Positions 19,001 to 31,900 of a DNA stretch of 64,000 nucleotides are shown here, piece by piece. This stretch comes from Dysidea avara (lineage: Eukaryota; Porifera; Demospongiae; Dictyoceratida; Dysideidae). The DNA lies in NCBI RefSeq assembly GCF_963678975.1, contig NC_089274.1:17811633-17875632 (forward strand), read 5' to 3'. The notes beneath the pieces were generated by a model. The model searched no databases and was not told the DNA's origin. It worked only from the letters and a program-made list of their open reading frames with translations. Positions within the stretch are counted from its first letter, which is position 1; each line of letters begins with the position of its first letter. A program made the translations under genes and the position numbers.

Positions 19001-21503
19001 CAGGAAGGCATTTGTCATGCTCGTGGTGACACATGCTATATAGCACTAGCCTGACTCTGTACCATCAACTTCAACAGTGCGAATTTTCCGAATGTTTCAC
19101 ACAAATTAATAGAGAATGGGACTTGTGTTCATTAATGTATCTCAAGTTTCACCAAGGCTACTTGAAGAGATCCACTGCTATAGTCTTTTCGCATTCACCT
19201 GAGCCCTCGTTTCTTGTTAATAACTTTTGTTACATGGGCCAGCTGCCCAAACATTTAGTAGCACTGTGAAGCCCCTTTAAACACCAGGTCGAAAAAGCGC
19301 TAAGAACAAGTGAGTTATGAGACTTTAAAAATATCCCATACATTTAGTATTGACGATTCAATGGAGTGAACATGTGTTCACCTCTTTGATATTACTATAT
19401 TTGGCGGGGCTCAGGTAAATGCGTATGACTATAGTGTTACAGGGCCGGAGGAGGGAAATTGAGTTGGTCAGGCCATTGACTATAATGTTGAAATTGCTAC
19501 TATATACATGCCAATGAGAGAGGAGCTGTTACGCAGTGTGCCAAGTGTGAAGCACGAGCATCCTAAGGGGGTCTGGGGGCATGCCTCCACAGGAAATTTT
19601 TGAAAATTAGACACTCAGATATACAATTTTAGTGATATTTCACTGCTAGCTAGCTATATAAATATGCTCAAGCCTATCTGTTGTTCTTCAGACTTTCTAT
19701 ACTATGTATAATTGTAGACCTGACATACAGGGGACACAGCATGAAACTTGCTGTATGGTTCATTTAGTTATAGCTAGCAATTAGAAGTTCAAGGGGGGTC
19801 TGGGGGTGCAACCCCCAGGAGCTGCAGAATTTTTGCAATTTAAAGGCTTGAAAATGCCTTAAAATTTAAAATTGATGCTAAATTTTAAAGTAAAACTAGC
19901 TAGCAACTTGCAACTTTCCCCCCAAATTTCACAGCAGCATGGCCCCCTTTAGCTAGGATATAATTACTATACAGTGAATTCACACAGCTACAATAAAAAG
20001 CTACATAGCTACAAAAATACAGTATACTACTATACTGGTTTGTATGAAGTGAACGGATCATCACGTAAATATACTGGTGGACCATCACGAGACCAATCAG
20101 TATTTGAAAATGGCGCGATGTGAGTGAGACTGAGAGTTTGTTCAGTATCTCGACAGGACAAATGGGTAGTTGAAGAGGAGTGATTTCTACTCAACATCTC
20201 ATCCAGATGGCCACCATGTAATGTATGGGTGTACAGCTTCTTGCCGTGGAATAAGTCATCTGGTTTGTCACTGCCAGCCCTTCGCGCAGTAAAAGAAACC
20301 AAGAGAGACAAGCCAAGGAATGCTAATGATTATTTTATGAAGATTGAATTGTGATATAGATGTCTAAGTGTGCTGGTTTAGAATCAAAGAAGGCACCTGC
20401 CTTACACGTGATAAATGTCAACTGTCAGCACACGTGATACTGTACGTAGAACCCACAATCATTTCTGTACAAAACGATAAGAATGCTATGCTGTACTGTA
20501 AGGTAATTGGAGGTACTATACGTGTAGTTGCTTTAGTTAGGCTGAGAAACTAGGTAACTACTCGTGCCATGCATTTTCAATAACATCTGTAAAATGTACG
20601 TAGCTACATGTAGATCTGATCATCCAAAGATTGCATGAGAGTAATTTAGTTCGAGCTGGTCAGCTAGTTGGTTCAACTCCAGATTATTGGTCCGGCTCAG
20701 GCCTGACCAACCGGACCGTCTCCTCCGGCCTTGTGTTAGGAGCCATGCAGTAAATAACATAACATCTGAAACTCACATCAAAGTCCACCTATCCATTAAT
20801 ACACCATGACACTAGTCTTTATTCCAATGACATGACCACACAACTCCCTGCCAGTAGTAATATTTAGGTCACATGACTATCAAATGCAATAATAAGTTTC
20901 CATGCGGCTTTAAAATTACCATTCGGGCGGGTGACAGGAAACAAGGAATCTACAATCGGTGGCCTAAAGTTGACAAGGGACAAAACAGCCAGTTGATACA
21001 TGTACTTTTGATCACTAAAACTGTCTTGATTTCGCTTAAAAAGAGCCTTGAAATCTTGAACATCAACCATAAAAGCCTAGCACAGTAGCTACATTCTCAT
21101 GTTGCTAATAGTTTATAACTTCAAAGGTATTTGATTACTGATTATGTGGTCATCTTGATTGCTTGATTAACTGCAAAAAAATCCCACTGATTGCTTATAC
21201 CTTGATCCTGGTTGCAAGTGTTTTACTGTGCAAGAAAGAAGTGACCACCCTTTAACTATACAGTGTATGAGCTACATAGTATTTACCAGATACAATGGTT
21301 CCTTCCACCAGACAGTAGATATTTAATACAATCAGAAAACAGAACGGTCTAGCGAAGATCTGCAAACAACGTGGCCGCCAACCAAATATCCCGAAACCTG
21401 TCTCAATAGAAGTGGCCTCATACTTATCACTATCTCTGTTCAACAGTTCTGCTCCGCCAGTAGAATTGTCAGTAGGCGACAAGTCACCAAGTGCCGCACT
21501 CAT
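13027..21503 (-). CDS. SLCO: SLCO/OATP organic-anion transporter, copy A
   Basis: Six coding exons: 21503-21287, 16535-15582, 15527-15374, 15319-15169, 13587-13424 and 13372-13027. They total 1986 nt, a 661-aa protein with all phases consistent. Exon 1 ends in the first membrane helix (LIVLNIYCLVEGTIVSG). Exon 2 carries helices 2-8 and the OATP signature in the form DPGWVGAWWIG (usual Arg replaced by Gly). Exon 4 encodes the cysteine-rich Kazal-like fifth external loop (CNSDCDCKSSVFEPVC). Exon 6 has the typical ALGVQSVFFRVLGSIPAPI and the last helices. OATPs are twelve-helix plasma-membrane carriers of bulky organic anions such as steroid conjugates. Intron 1 is 4751 bp, and intron 2 (54 nt) is a multiple of three with no stop, so retention would not break frame. 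Confidence 0.93.
13588..15168. other. SLCO-A intron 4
   Basis: 1581 nt between the Kazal-loop exon and the next exon. It contains a CCGTATAG-type MITE (14344-14547) and CTAATAGAGCAGTCA-like words near 13720 and 14310. Short open frames near 14600-15100 have no splice-site support. Confidence 0.6.
14344..14547. repeat. CCGTATAG-type MITE with inverted repeats
   Basis: Left end TACCATATAGAGGGAAAC and right end the reverse complement of TACCGTATAGAGGGAAAC. Both arms continue with TTTGGCGAA-type words. TA at both edges suggests a TA target. Related elements lie at 18399-18568, 31287-31767 and, more distantly, 35208-35833. Confidence 0.7.
16707..17232. repeat. Inverted-repeat element with CACGAAGCGAAGCCGAG core
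   Basis: The left part (16707-16855) is a near-palindrome: GGGAATAATTGTACGAGTAACAG is answered by CTGTTACGAGTACAATTATTCC around a GCACGAAGCGAAGCCGAGTGC core. AATCACATAGTG (16851) is answered by CACTATGTGATTA (17213). No coding frame. The GAAGCGAAG core resembles that of the hairpin at 58887-59020. Confidence 0.6.
18399..18568. repeat. CCGTATAG-type MITE, second copy
   Basis: Starts TATCGTATAGCAGGAAAG and ends with the reverse complement of TACCATATAGCAAGAAAT; internal TTTGGCGAA words as in the copy at 14344. TA at both edges. Non-coding. Confidence 0.6.
19185..19435. repeat. Repeat shared with 26225-26530
   Basis: About 250 bp starting near CATTCACCTGAGCCCTCG and running through GGGCCAGCTGC, TTTAAACACCAG, AAATATCCCATACATTTAG and GTTCACCTCTTTGATATT. 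The same order of words is found at 26225-26530. Both copies lie in the first intron of an SLCO gene. Probably a mobile repeat; conserved intronic regulatory DNA is the less likely reading. Confidence 0.6.
20030..21070 (-). CDS. Candidate nested membrane-protein gene (exon-like frames) in SLCO-A intron 1
   Basis: Three minus-strand pieces look exonic. 21070-20920 begins MVDVQDFKALFKRNQ and ends at donor AATG|gtaatt. 20495-20441 (after TTACAG) encodes YSIAFLSFCTEMIVGSTY and ends in phase 1 at a gtatc donor. 20322-20030 (after ATTAG) continues in the matching phase with a hydrophobic FLGLSLLVSFTARR, then a Ser/Thr-rich tail ending FTSYKPV-stop. The last two join in frame and read like a final helix plus cytoplasmic tail. 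I could not connect the first piece to the others without a stop, and I recognise no family. It could be an independent nested gene, an alternative end for SLCO-A, or chance. Confidence 0.35.
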
Positions 21504-22930
21504 AGTTCGCTTGAAACAGAAAGAAAATGACGTAATCAAGTTACACCCACAATACCGTACACATTAGCGCGGGGGCGGCTGGACAAAAGATTCTGTATTC
21601 AGAGGTAGCTAAGCAGGGCGGCTTCATAGTATTTAATATATATATAGCTGGATTTATGCATCCATTTAGTAACACGTGCACAACTATTGCATTGCTATCT
21701 GAAAATGCTTTAAGTTTTGATGGCTAGCTATATTAAAGAGATTTTTAAGCCAGCCTTTAGCTATTAGCCAAGGGTATTTCTTTCGGTCATTTCACAAAAA
21801 AAAAATTGATTGGAAAATAATTTTATATTTTGCTGAACAGTTTTGATGATAATGTGTGTCTTAAGCAAGCTTTCTTTTTAATCTACAATAATTGTGCAGT
21901 ATAATATAGTTGTGCAAAATTGGGCTCTCACAAATTGAATACCATGCATGCATTACTGCATGTAGCTGTTGTAATGGTAACCTATCTGATTGGTTGTGTA
22001 AACATGTATGTACTGAGTACTGTATTAATGTGTAGCTGCAGGGCGTAAACTGCATGTTCAAATATTTACAGATTATAACCTTTTATTGAGGAAAATTGTG
22101 AACACAAGCATGAGGAAGTCGGTTTGAATATGAGAGCATGCACTATTGATCAGCTGCGTGTGTGTATAATTTTAAATGAAAACAATTAGTCCTACTGTAA
22201 GGAGAGTAATTAACAGTTGAATATTAATAAACTACACTTAGCTGCAGTTATCAGGGCCTACAATTAGACTGTGCATACTTTTAAAAGTGAAATGGAAGGA
22301 GGGATGTAGCTATATATAGGCTGTATAAATTAACTGGAAACTCATGACCATGTAATTAGATGGTGGGTGGCTTCAAAACTGTAACATAATACTGATCTGC
22401 AATGAGCCAGATATGATTTCCTCAATAAAATTCATTCAATAGGATGACGTGCACAATCAACATTCCTTTATTGGCAGCCATGAATCTATTTTCATTTAGG
22501 TACACAATATACGTATAGGCTGAAGACTTTCTGTAATCCTCCTTACAGGTCAACTATTAGTTTCTTATCCTCAAATACTCAAAATAGTAGTGCGGACTTT
22601 ATTTTATTAACTAGATAGCTGAACTTATAACTAGCTAAAATTACTCACAATGCAGTTTTCTTAGACTGCTCTAGCTAGTTACCAACTTTAAAGGGTGCTG
22701 AATGACTACACTCAGCCATCAGTGATGTAAAAGAAATCCTTGATGTGGTAAGAAAAATGGCAATGCAGGCAGGAATGATAAACTGACAATTAAATTTATC
22801 ATTTGTAATTTTCTGCACAACCAAAATCAAAAATAATTATACTGCAATGACTTGTAACAGACTATAGGTATAGTGTACAGAATGTTGTATACATGGTAAA
22901 AATGTATAGTATGGAAAAATAATGAATAAG
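21504..22930. other. Intergenic region between SLCO-A start and SLCO-B stop
   Basis: 1427 bp that should hold the SLCO-A promoter and the SLCO-B 3' end. GC-rich text (GCGCGGGGGCGGCTGG) lies about 65 bp upstream of the SLCO-A start codon. No other gene, RNA or clear element seen. Confidence 0.55.
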
Positions 22931-25900
22931 TCACATATCTGTGTCCTTCATAACAATTGGATTCACATCCTTCATTTCATTCTCATTTTCTTCATCTACT
23001 CCGATGCCACGATTACAAAGCGTCTTGTTGAAGAATCCCCAGGCTAGAAATCCAAATGCAACAGATATTATTCTAACAGCTACGGTTATAAGAAATAATC
23101 GCAGGCTAAGGTCCTCATTGTCTAGCACGTAGCAGTTCCCTCTGTCGCCACACTCCTCTTGCCAAAAAGCACAAGATGAATCAAATATAGCACCCATTAC
23201 AATAGGACCGGGTATAGACCCAAAAATTCTCACAAACACTGACTGTATTCCCAAAGCTAGACTCCTCTGTTCATCTGCAATGCATCTGTCCAAGAGTGAG
23301 AACAATGTATAAGCACATTCACAATCATACACTTATTGTCATCAACTTAGCATGTAAGTACATATTATTTACCTACCTTAAAGTAATTATAAGGTTCGGA
23401 ATTTGCGTTGCCATATTGGTGATTAGAGTAATTGCAACAACTATCAAAAATGGAGCAAGGACTTTACAGTTTTCATCACAAAATCCACGTCCAGCTCTTC
23501 CACTGGGAGAAGTACTACATGTACAATTCTCAAACCTTGGTTCCTATAAAATTCATAAGAACACAATCATAACATGCCTATATCGTGGCTATTGACATTG
23601 ACTATCAGTGTCAGTAAGTATCACCATGCATGCCATTAATATAAACTGTTCCCACCCATCACTCAAAACAACTTAAGAGTCAAGCACACTAGTTGTATGG
23701 TTGTATTAGGTGAGTTTACATCTAGGTTCCTGCTTGGCTTGCATTTATTAATGTAGAGCTCCAGCGATAAAAAGAAACACAACGGTAGCTATTACAACAT
23801 ACGCAGCTAAGTGGGAAAATCCCTAAATTGGCACATTGCCTATGCTGTAATAGAATATAAACCTCACTACGTAGTATTATGAACTCTTGGTAATAACTAC
23901 CATTACTCTTGTCTCTTTTTTAACCATGCGGGTGATAGATTGATAGTACTCACATCTCTATCACCATTCAAAAGGTACTTATCACAACCAGCTCGGCAGG
24001 GAGAGAAATAGGTGATCCCATCAGAACACACTGGTTCAAATATAGTTGATTTACAGTTACAATGACTGTTGCAAGTAGCATTAAGAGTCTGATCATCAAA
24101 TAGTGTGCTAATTGTCAAAGGAAATCACACAAGTATTAATCTACATACCATTAACACAAATAATAATTTATAGTAAATTTGCACAAGGTGTTTCTAGAGT
24201 TCCATAAATGGAAATATCAAATACTTGGTGCTATCATCGTGCAATTGCAAAGTCACATCTGTAACCTAGTTGCTAAATTATGTAATTAGTTAGCATGTTT
24301 ACATGTAGAGAATCTTTACAATTTTGAGGCTTTGAGATTGCTCTTTATTGTGTGGTACACTTGACTTCTTATGGCCTTTTCATAAAGCAAGCAATGCAGT
24401 TTGTGTAGCATTAGTGCTTACAATGTGGTCACACCAACATCCATTGCACGTGCATTTGAACATTGTGTAAACATCATTCTGTTCAGTTCTCTAATGACAT
24501 GACAGTTCTACACTTTTTTAAGAATTCAATATTGTTTTGTGCTATTTGCTAGTGTGATTGTGCGACCTTTGAAGGTAGGCCTTGGATGCAAGTCATGCAC
24601 TGTCAGCATTTAAAAGCAAGTCAACTGTACTCAATCGAGTGGTTTATAGGTTGACTAGTCTGAATATGTATTACCACATCCACATAGCCCATAAACAGAC
24701 TAGTCTTAATAGATATGTGCAGGCAGTTACATGTGATAACCACACGAAGAATTTACCTATCAGGATAAGGCACAGTTACACCAGCAACGTCATATGTTGA
24801 ACATCTTAAGAAGAACCCAAAGAGAAACACTGCTGATACCAAGTTAATCACAGTGTAGTAAAGCGTCAACCTCCTTGTGGGAGGCTTCAGAAAGAACACC
24901 AGCAGTGCACCTAAAATATACAGATATATAACGTATGCTCATAACACACATGAACCAACCTAATATAATTCCTGTTCCAGCAGAAAAGATTGAAACTGCT
25001 CCACTTACTAATCCAGCAGTGGAAGCTGTAAAGCCAAACTGTGCCTCTACATACTTGGGAAAGAACACCACAAGCCCAGCCACTACAAATATTTGTCCTG
25101 AAAATGCCAATACCATAAATAAAAATGGCAAGCGGGCCATTAAGTCAAGAAACTGTTTTGGAAGATCTTTCGGTTTAGGCCACTTATTTAAGTCCTCCTT
25201 TGTAACTTGTTTATTACGTTGGATAGACATCTGCTTAATTCTTTCTTGTTGTATATAATAAGTGTCTGGGTAAGTTTCAGGAAACATGAAAAAAGGAACT
25301 GACAGTACTAGAGACAGTACACCAAACAACACAAAGCCTATCCACCATGCTCCTACCCATCCAGTGTCGGTCTGTTCAAGAGTAGTTTCTGTCCAAGGAT
25401 CAACATATATAGTGAGAAAAGCACCACCCAATCCAAAGCCTATTGTGGGCCCAACAACTACAAGAACTGTGAAAATACCAAGCCAGATGGGGGAACGATT
25501 AGGATGAACAATATCATCTATGTATGATATCCCGACTGTAAAAAGTGGTGAAGCTCCAAGTCCCAACAAAATCATTGCAATGATGAACAAAAAGTAAACA
25601 TTGTTTGAATTATCATCACATTCCGGAGAGAAGTCTGAAGGATCACTGCATTCTTCCAAACTTAAATTTGCATGTTTTCCAATCTTGTAATCTTCAGTGA
25701 CAAATTGAGGAAGTGAAAACACTAGTGCACCAATTCCTTGTATGAAACAACCAACTCCCAGCAATTTGGGCTTTTGTCGTTTTCCACCAAAATAGCTGAT
25801 GAAAATTGCAACCAAGACAGTAACAAAATCAAAAGTGCTTGGTAACATTCCAAGTTGAGTACTAGAGAACTTGTATCGTTTCTCCAATGATGACAATGAG

Positions 25901-28900
25901 ACAGGTATTAAACCTAATAGTTACATGTAACACATTGTAAAGGTTGTATAAACATGTATTTCTAATACATGATCACAAGACACTGATTACAACTCCTTGT
26001 TTATACATAGCACTTAAAGTTTCATTCATATAGCTACATAGTTGTCTGCAAAAATAACACTTCAATTTAGCCATAGACAGGACAGAGATTTTGTTGTGGA
26101 GGGGGGGTTGAGGGTGGCAATACATTTTAGGATAAAACAGTGTTTAAAGATCAGGTTGGCATAGCTGGATATTTGCATTATGAGTCAAGTTGGATATCTC
26201 CTTAGAATAGTTTTAAGATTATAATCTGTTCACGTTCACCTGAGCTCTCATTTCTTGTTAATAATTCTTGTTACAAGGGCCAGCTGCTCAAATAGCTGTG
26301 AAGCCCTTTAAACACCAGAACTGTTTAGCAAAAAAGCACTTTGATACGGGCAAGAACAAGTGAGTGCGTTATGAGGCTTTAAAAATATCCCATACATTTA
26401 GTATGGACAATTCAGGTGCGCAAACATGTTTACAACATGAAAGCATACTTGTTCCAGTACGGGAGTGAACGCATGTTCACCTCTTTAATATTGCTATATT
26501 TGGCGGGGGTCAGGTGAATGCGTACTGACTATAGACTCCCTATCCTGTGATTGAATCTAAAGGTTTTTTTGATAGCTAGCTATTCAAGTGTGTGATTTGA
26601 AATATGTGACTGGATATGCGAAAACCCGACATAATGGTGCATTTTTCAAATTCTTTATTATTGAATATTTATAATCTACTTAGCCGAGTGTATGCTCTGG
26701 CCAAGTTTCAGCCTTGTATGCCAACAAATTTTAGAGTTACAGCCCTACAAAATAGCAGCAACAGAAGGGTTGATTTGTACAGCAAGTATTGGGAAAATAA
26801 ATTACAGTTGCTTACAAAAACGACTGTAACTTACACATGCAATGTAGTACAGAGTTGCAACTTACACCATCGTGTTTGCCATGAATAGGGGAGTCCATTA
26901 CATGGTAGGTTTTTTCTCCTACCACCTTTCTTCACTACATACAGAGACGAAATCAGTGAAGAAAAATCGATCGTATATGATCGCTTCGACGTGATGTAAA
27001 CAAACGCCCATAACTCATGTATCCTTTAGGCTACTACTACTACTACTACGAAACAAAGAGTTTCGAACTCCCCTTGAGTAGGCGAATAAGATGATATCCA
27101 TGTTTTTATCATTACATGCTTTCTTCACAAAAAACAAAGCATAAAAAAATTTAACAAATTATTTTTCATCTATGTAAATATTTTACCCATTGCAATCAAT
27201 AAATAGCCTATACTGAAAATTTAGGCTTGCGCTATTATGTCAGGCTTTCGCAGATCCGGTCACATATGTTAACGTCAGTTTTCTTACCTGTTTAATAGTT
27301 AAGTGTGTTGAGTATTAATTTTTGGAAGTAAAATGAGGCGGTACCATCATAACACACAATAGAAAGTTAACAATCTTTTATTAGAGTATAGGACTGTTTT
27401 ATTAGAGTATTTCAACTTTTTGATGCATACTATCCAATTGTGACCATCTTTTATATTCTCAGCATTTACTGGGGATATACCACTCTAGTAAACTAAGAAA
27501 CTTTAAGCAGTAAAGAGAAGGTTGAATACTCAGCATTTATGTATAGTTTTCAAGGAATGGATTACTGAAGTTTTAGCCACAGTTGGAATTATAGTGTAGG
27601 AAGGGCAAAAAATTGATTTGTACAGCGACTATACTGGATGAACTATTTTGCAGCCATAAGTTCTGTTTGTATTGATTTACAGAGTTGGAATTTATCTTAC
27701 AGTATTTACCTTGGATTGGCAAATTAATCAAAGCATAGTTTTATTCTTGTAGTCACTTGTGCATACATGTATGAAGGTATTTACGTGAAGAAATAACCAT
27801 CTTCTTTACATGTTTACTGCATTGTAAGCACAAATACACCTGACACCCATATTGTTGGGGCTACAGAAGATATTCAAACTCTTCATGAGCAGGCAAAAAA
27901 GATGGTGTATAGGTTTAATCAATTGGAACTTGCTTTCCTGAGTATTGGCTTGATTGAACATATTTTTTCTTTGTATAGCATGGTATAATTTCACCAGTTT
28001 TCTGAAAAGCATGCTTGTGCAAACTACACAGATTTTTACTTAGATGGTCACAACTGTCAAAGTAAAAACTTCTCTAAGACTTTCATTATACAAGACAGTC
28101 ATTACTGTGCAGGTCTGTGACTTATTTTTCTATCTCGTTTTAAAACCAAAACAGCTCAAATTGGGCTTTCTTCATCATTGGAACATCATTCCAAACACGA
28201 AGCCATAAAATATCATGCTAAAAGGTTGAGATTTGCTCACATACAAGGTTTGTTGCTAATCAAACCTGTTAAGCCAGGAAGCTTAACCTGCACTTAAAGA
28301 TTATGGTTTTCTTGTGATGATTGGTATGCATGGCCAAGTCATTGGGATGCGCTAACCATCAAGCCTCACAAAACTGAATTAGATAGAAGTTGGCTACAAA
28401 GAATGGTAAAACAGGTAGGTAAAAACAGAGGACCCAAGGACCACGAGGATCCAACTCTTCTTAATTCTATACACTTCACAATATTCTATACCTGTACTAG
28501 GTTCCTCTACAAGTAGTTTTACATGGCCAATCCCATCATGGTGTCTCATATACTAGTCTATTACAGGGTGTATGTCACCTATATTTCAGGGAAATAGCGA
28601 TTACTAGTTAAGTAAGTTTCAGTCCAGCAGCTCGACAACCAGACCTCATACACTGTGATGTGTTTGCACAATGTTTCTAAACTTTAGTAGCTTGGCAACA
28701 TATTAGACTAGTATGCTCATCGTGTAGCAGGAGAGTGACCTATAAATGGAGTCAGCTTCAGACACTTCTTCAAAGACGTTTACAATTTCTAATTAGAAAC
28801 ATCATGTGAGATATCATGACAGGGGAAAAAGTGGATTGGCCATGCAAGACTACTTGCGGAGGTATCTAGTACAATTGCGAAGTGTACAAAATTTCAAGAA

Positions 28901-31900
28901 GAGATGGATCCTTGTGGGTCCCTGGGCCTTGGTCCCCAGGTCCACTGTTTTTACCTACCCTGGTAATGGTAAAACAGCCTTGCTCAATGCTGAGGTTTAT
29001 GAAATAATTTATTTGTAGGTGCCATACTGTCTGTATGTGGTTGTGGGAAGCTGCTAAGTGCAAACCAAAGCTGCTGACCACCATATGCCAACATCATTAT
29101 ATCATTTGACTACTGCAATGTAAACATTACATCATTTGACTACTGTGCACTATAGTGAGCCAATCACATATAAGTGGAAGGAAAGGTTAGGAATTTTGCA
29201 ACCTAGTAGGGAATGTTATAAGTAACTAAAGAGTTCATAACCCGACGTAGGTATAAATTTAATACCTACTTTATAAATGTCAGTAAACCAGTGGCATGAC
29301 CAATTAAATTTGTACATCAGGTGAATTAGTATATTTACTTTACTAGTTTGCAAAATTCCTTCCACTTATTGGTCTAGTTTATATGGTCAAGAATGTATAA
29401 AACTTGAAACAACTTCCCTTTCATATGTATATAAGTGCAAGTGACTATTTGTGTGGGCAGGCACCTCTAAAATAAATGGCTTCATAGTAGGACTTAATTC
29501 AGATTATTCTTTATGCATAAATTAAAATACTGCATGACGTTCTGCCCCAAAGGGCATGACAACAAGTTAAATCAATCGTTAAAGAGGGTGTGCCCCAAAA
29601 TTACATAGTACATGCATATTTATGTGAACAATGCCTTCGAAGTTGTTAAGTGCAAACAAAATATTGGTGAAGCTATTAGGATTCAGACTGCAAATCAATG
29701 CTTCCAGGGTAGAACGAAGCCATGGTTACTGATTAAAGAAGAAAGCGTAACGAGATACAAAGGTAGCACTATACTTCAGACAGTATTCCTCTTGTGGAAT
29801 TGCAAAAGGCATTAGTCTTGCATGGCCAGGCCACGTTTCAATGGGGTGTCACTCCCATAGCCTCTGTACTATGATCTGCAACCATGGTCAAAATAAAAGA
29901 TCAATGAGCAAGGATGATTTTACACAATGGACAACAATCAAGCTGTTCCCTCAGCATGTGCGGGTAAAAAATTCATGAAACTATAGCAAAAATAAACAGA
30001 GCCAGGTTAGTTGTCAAGACAAATTTTTGGCAAAAGTCCATCAAAATCAAAAATCAATTCTGACCAGCTTTGACCATGGTCGCAAATTTATGTCACACAG
30101 TATCTACTGGAATGACACCCACTTGACTTTTTGTGCTTAACAACTAGAAATTACAAGCGCTTACTCCAAAATATCATACAGTATGGTTTTACTGTACAAT
30201 AAGAATTGCAAAGGTTTGTACTTTCTTAATATATATATTCAGCTTCACAATACCTTCATGGTGTCTTTGCAGTATTGGTTAGGCGCAACCAGTACCTTCA
30301 GCATGATCTGAAAATATTGAGTATATATTCAATGTACTGACTGACTGACTGACTGCCTGACAGACTGCTGTCTTCAGACAAGTGGAACTTGATAAGGGTT
30401 AGGGATACGTGCTTGAGTTTTTTCGTTGTTTGATGTCAATTCAGCCTGACAGGTGCCTTTTGGCATACCACAATACGTTCAATGTATGTTTCATGGACTT
30501 ACCTGTGTCCTTCTTTGTGTCCCATTTATAGTGCAAGGTGTCGATTGGTGGTAGCATCACATGATAGCTTCCCTACATTTGTGACAAGGATTGTCCAAGT
30601 TTTCTGTTGTGACTGGATTGATTGCGAGGTCCTTCTTGTAGTGTTTTTTGTTTGTGCTACTGTGTAACGGGATGAAAATAGCTGAAAACGAAACATACGT
30701 AATGGTCACTGCTTTCAGATGAAAACAATAATAAGCCGGCATCATTAGTTCTTCTAATGCAGTATGTGCAGATTCATCAGCTATAATAATGTTACAAAAA
30801 GGTAAACAAACAAGCACAAGGAAAAATTAGGGATCAAAAAATAAAAAGTAGTAAAACAAGGGAGATCTGCAGACTATACCAGTGCTGGATATTTAAGTCA
30901 GTTATGGGTATAGACTGGGGTTGGGCAAAAAATCATCAATATTGCCTAAGCAAGTGCTCACAATACCATTATCACATGTATTTTGCCTTCGCAATATTAT
31001 CGCATAGACAATATTTATCGCATTTCGATATAATCATCACATTTATCATGTATTTTGTGTCTCTTCTAGGCCTCATATTTGATACAGTTCATGCATAATT
31101 ATTGCTAACTATGTCAATTGGTTAACTTGTTAGCAAAGAAGTTGTGTTTGTAAACTAATTCTTAGTGAAAACAAGCAGTCGTATGGATTTTTCAAACTAT
31201 GTGGTTGTGTTTCAATTTTCACATGCAATATTGCAATAATCGCATTAAAAGACTCATGCAATAATCGCATTAAATGACTCATGCAATACCGTATAGCAGA
31301 AACTTTTGGCGAATTTAGCGAGTATGCATGGAATCATCAAAATTTTACTCGCCATTTTTCTAAACACTGAAAGTGTAGTAGACGCTGTCCTCCATCAGTG
31401 AGTGAATATTGTTGAGTGGTTAGTCTTTCGCAAGTGTCCAATTGAATACAGTATGGTTTTAGAATAGGTAATAGCTCGGGCAGATGCAGAATTCAGCTGC
31501 CCATGCACATGCCTCGCCACTCACGTTCCAGTCTTGATTACTGACTTAGCGAGCTACCGGTAGTGCATGTTGTTTTTGTTATAGCTAGCTAGCTATTTAC
31601 ATAAGAACGTGTTGATTCGAATGAGAGGCCTTGAACTGTAGTACTTCGTCTGTAGACATCGCAGAGCTTCTTTTCCCACGCTGCATTCGCCAAAATATTA
31701 TTCGCCAATTTCGGTCAATGATAAATTTACCAAAAATTTCTCCCACCAAAATTTTCCGCTATCAGTAATTGCATGTCACAAATTCAATATCACCCAATCC
31801 TAGACTATAGACTGAAGTAGGGATTAAATGTTCACTAGTATATCTTCAGGTGTAGGCAACCTACTTGTTTCATTACTTTTTAATACTTTGATCCCTAATT

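Larger units (their letters stand above)
16536..21286. other. SLCO-A intron 1
   Basis: 4751-nt phase-1 intron separating the exon for helix 1 from the rest. It contains inverted-repeat elements (16707-17232, 18399-18568), a repeat shared with SLCO-B intron 1 (19185-19435), G-rich repeat words near 19570 and 19795, and a set of exon-like frames on the same strand (20030-21070). Confidence 0.7.
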
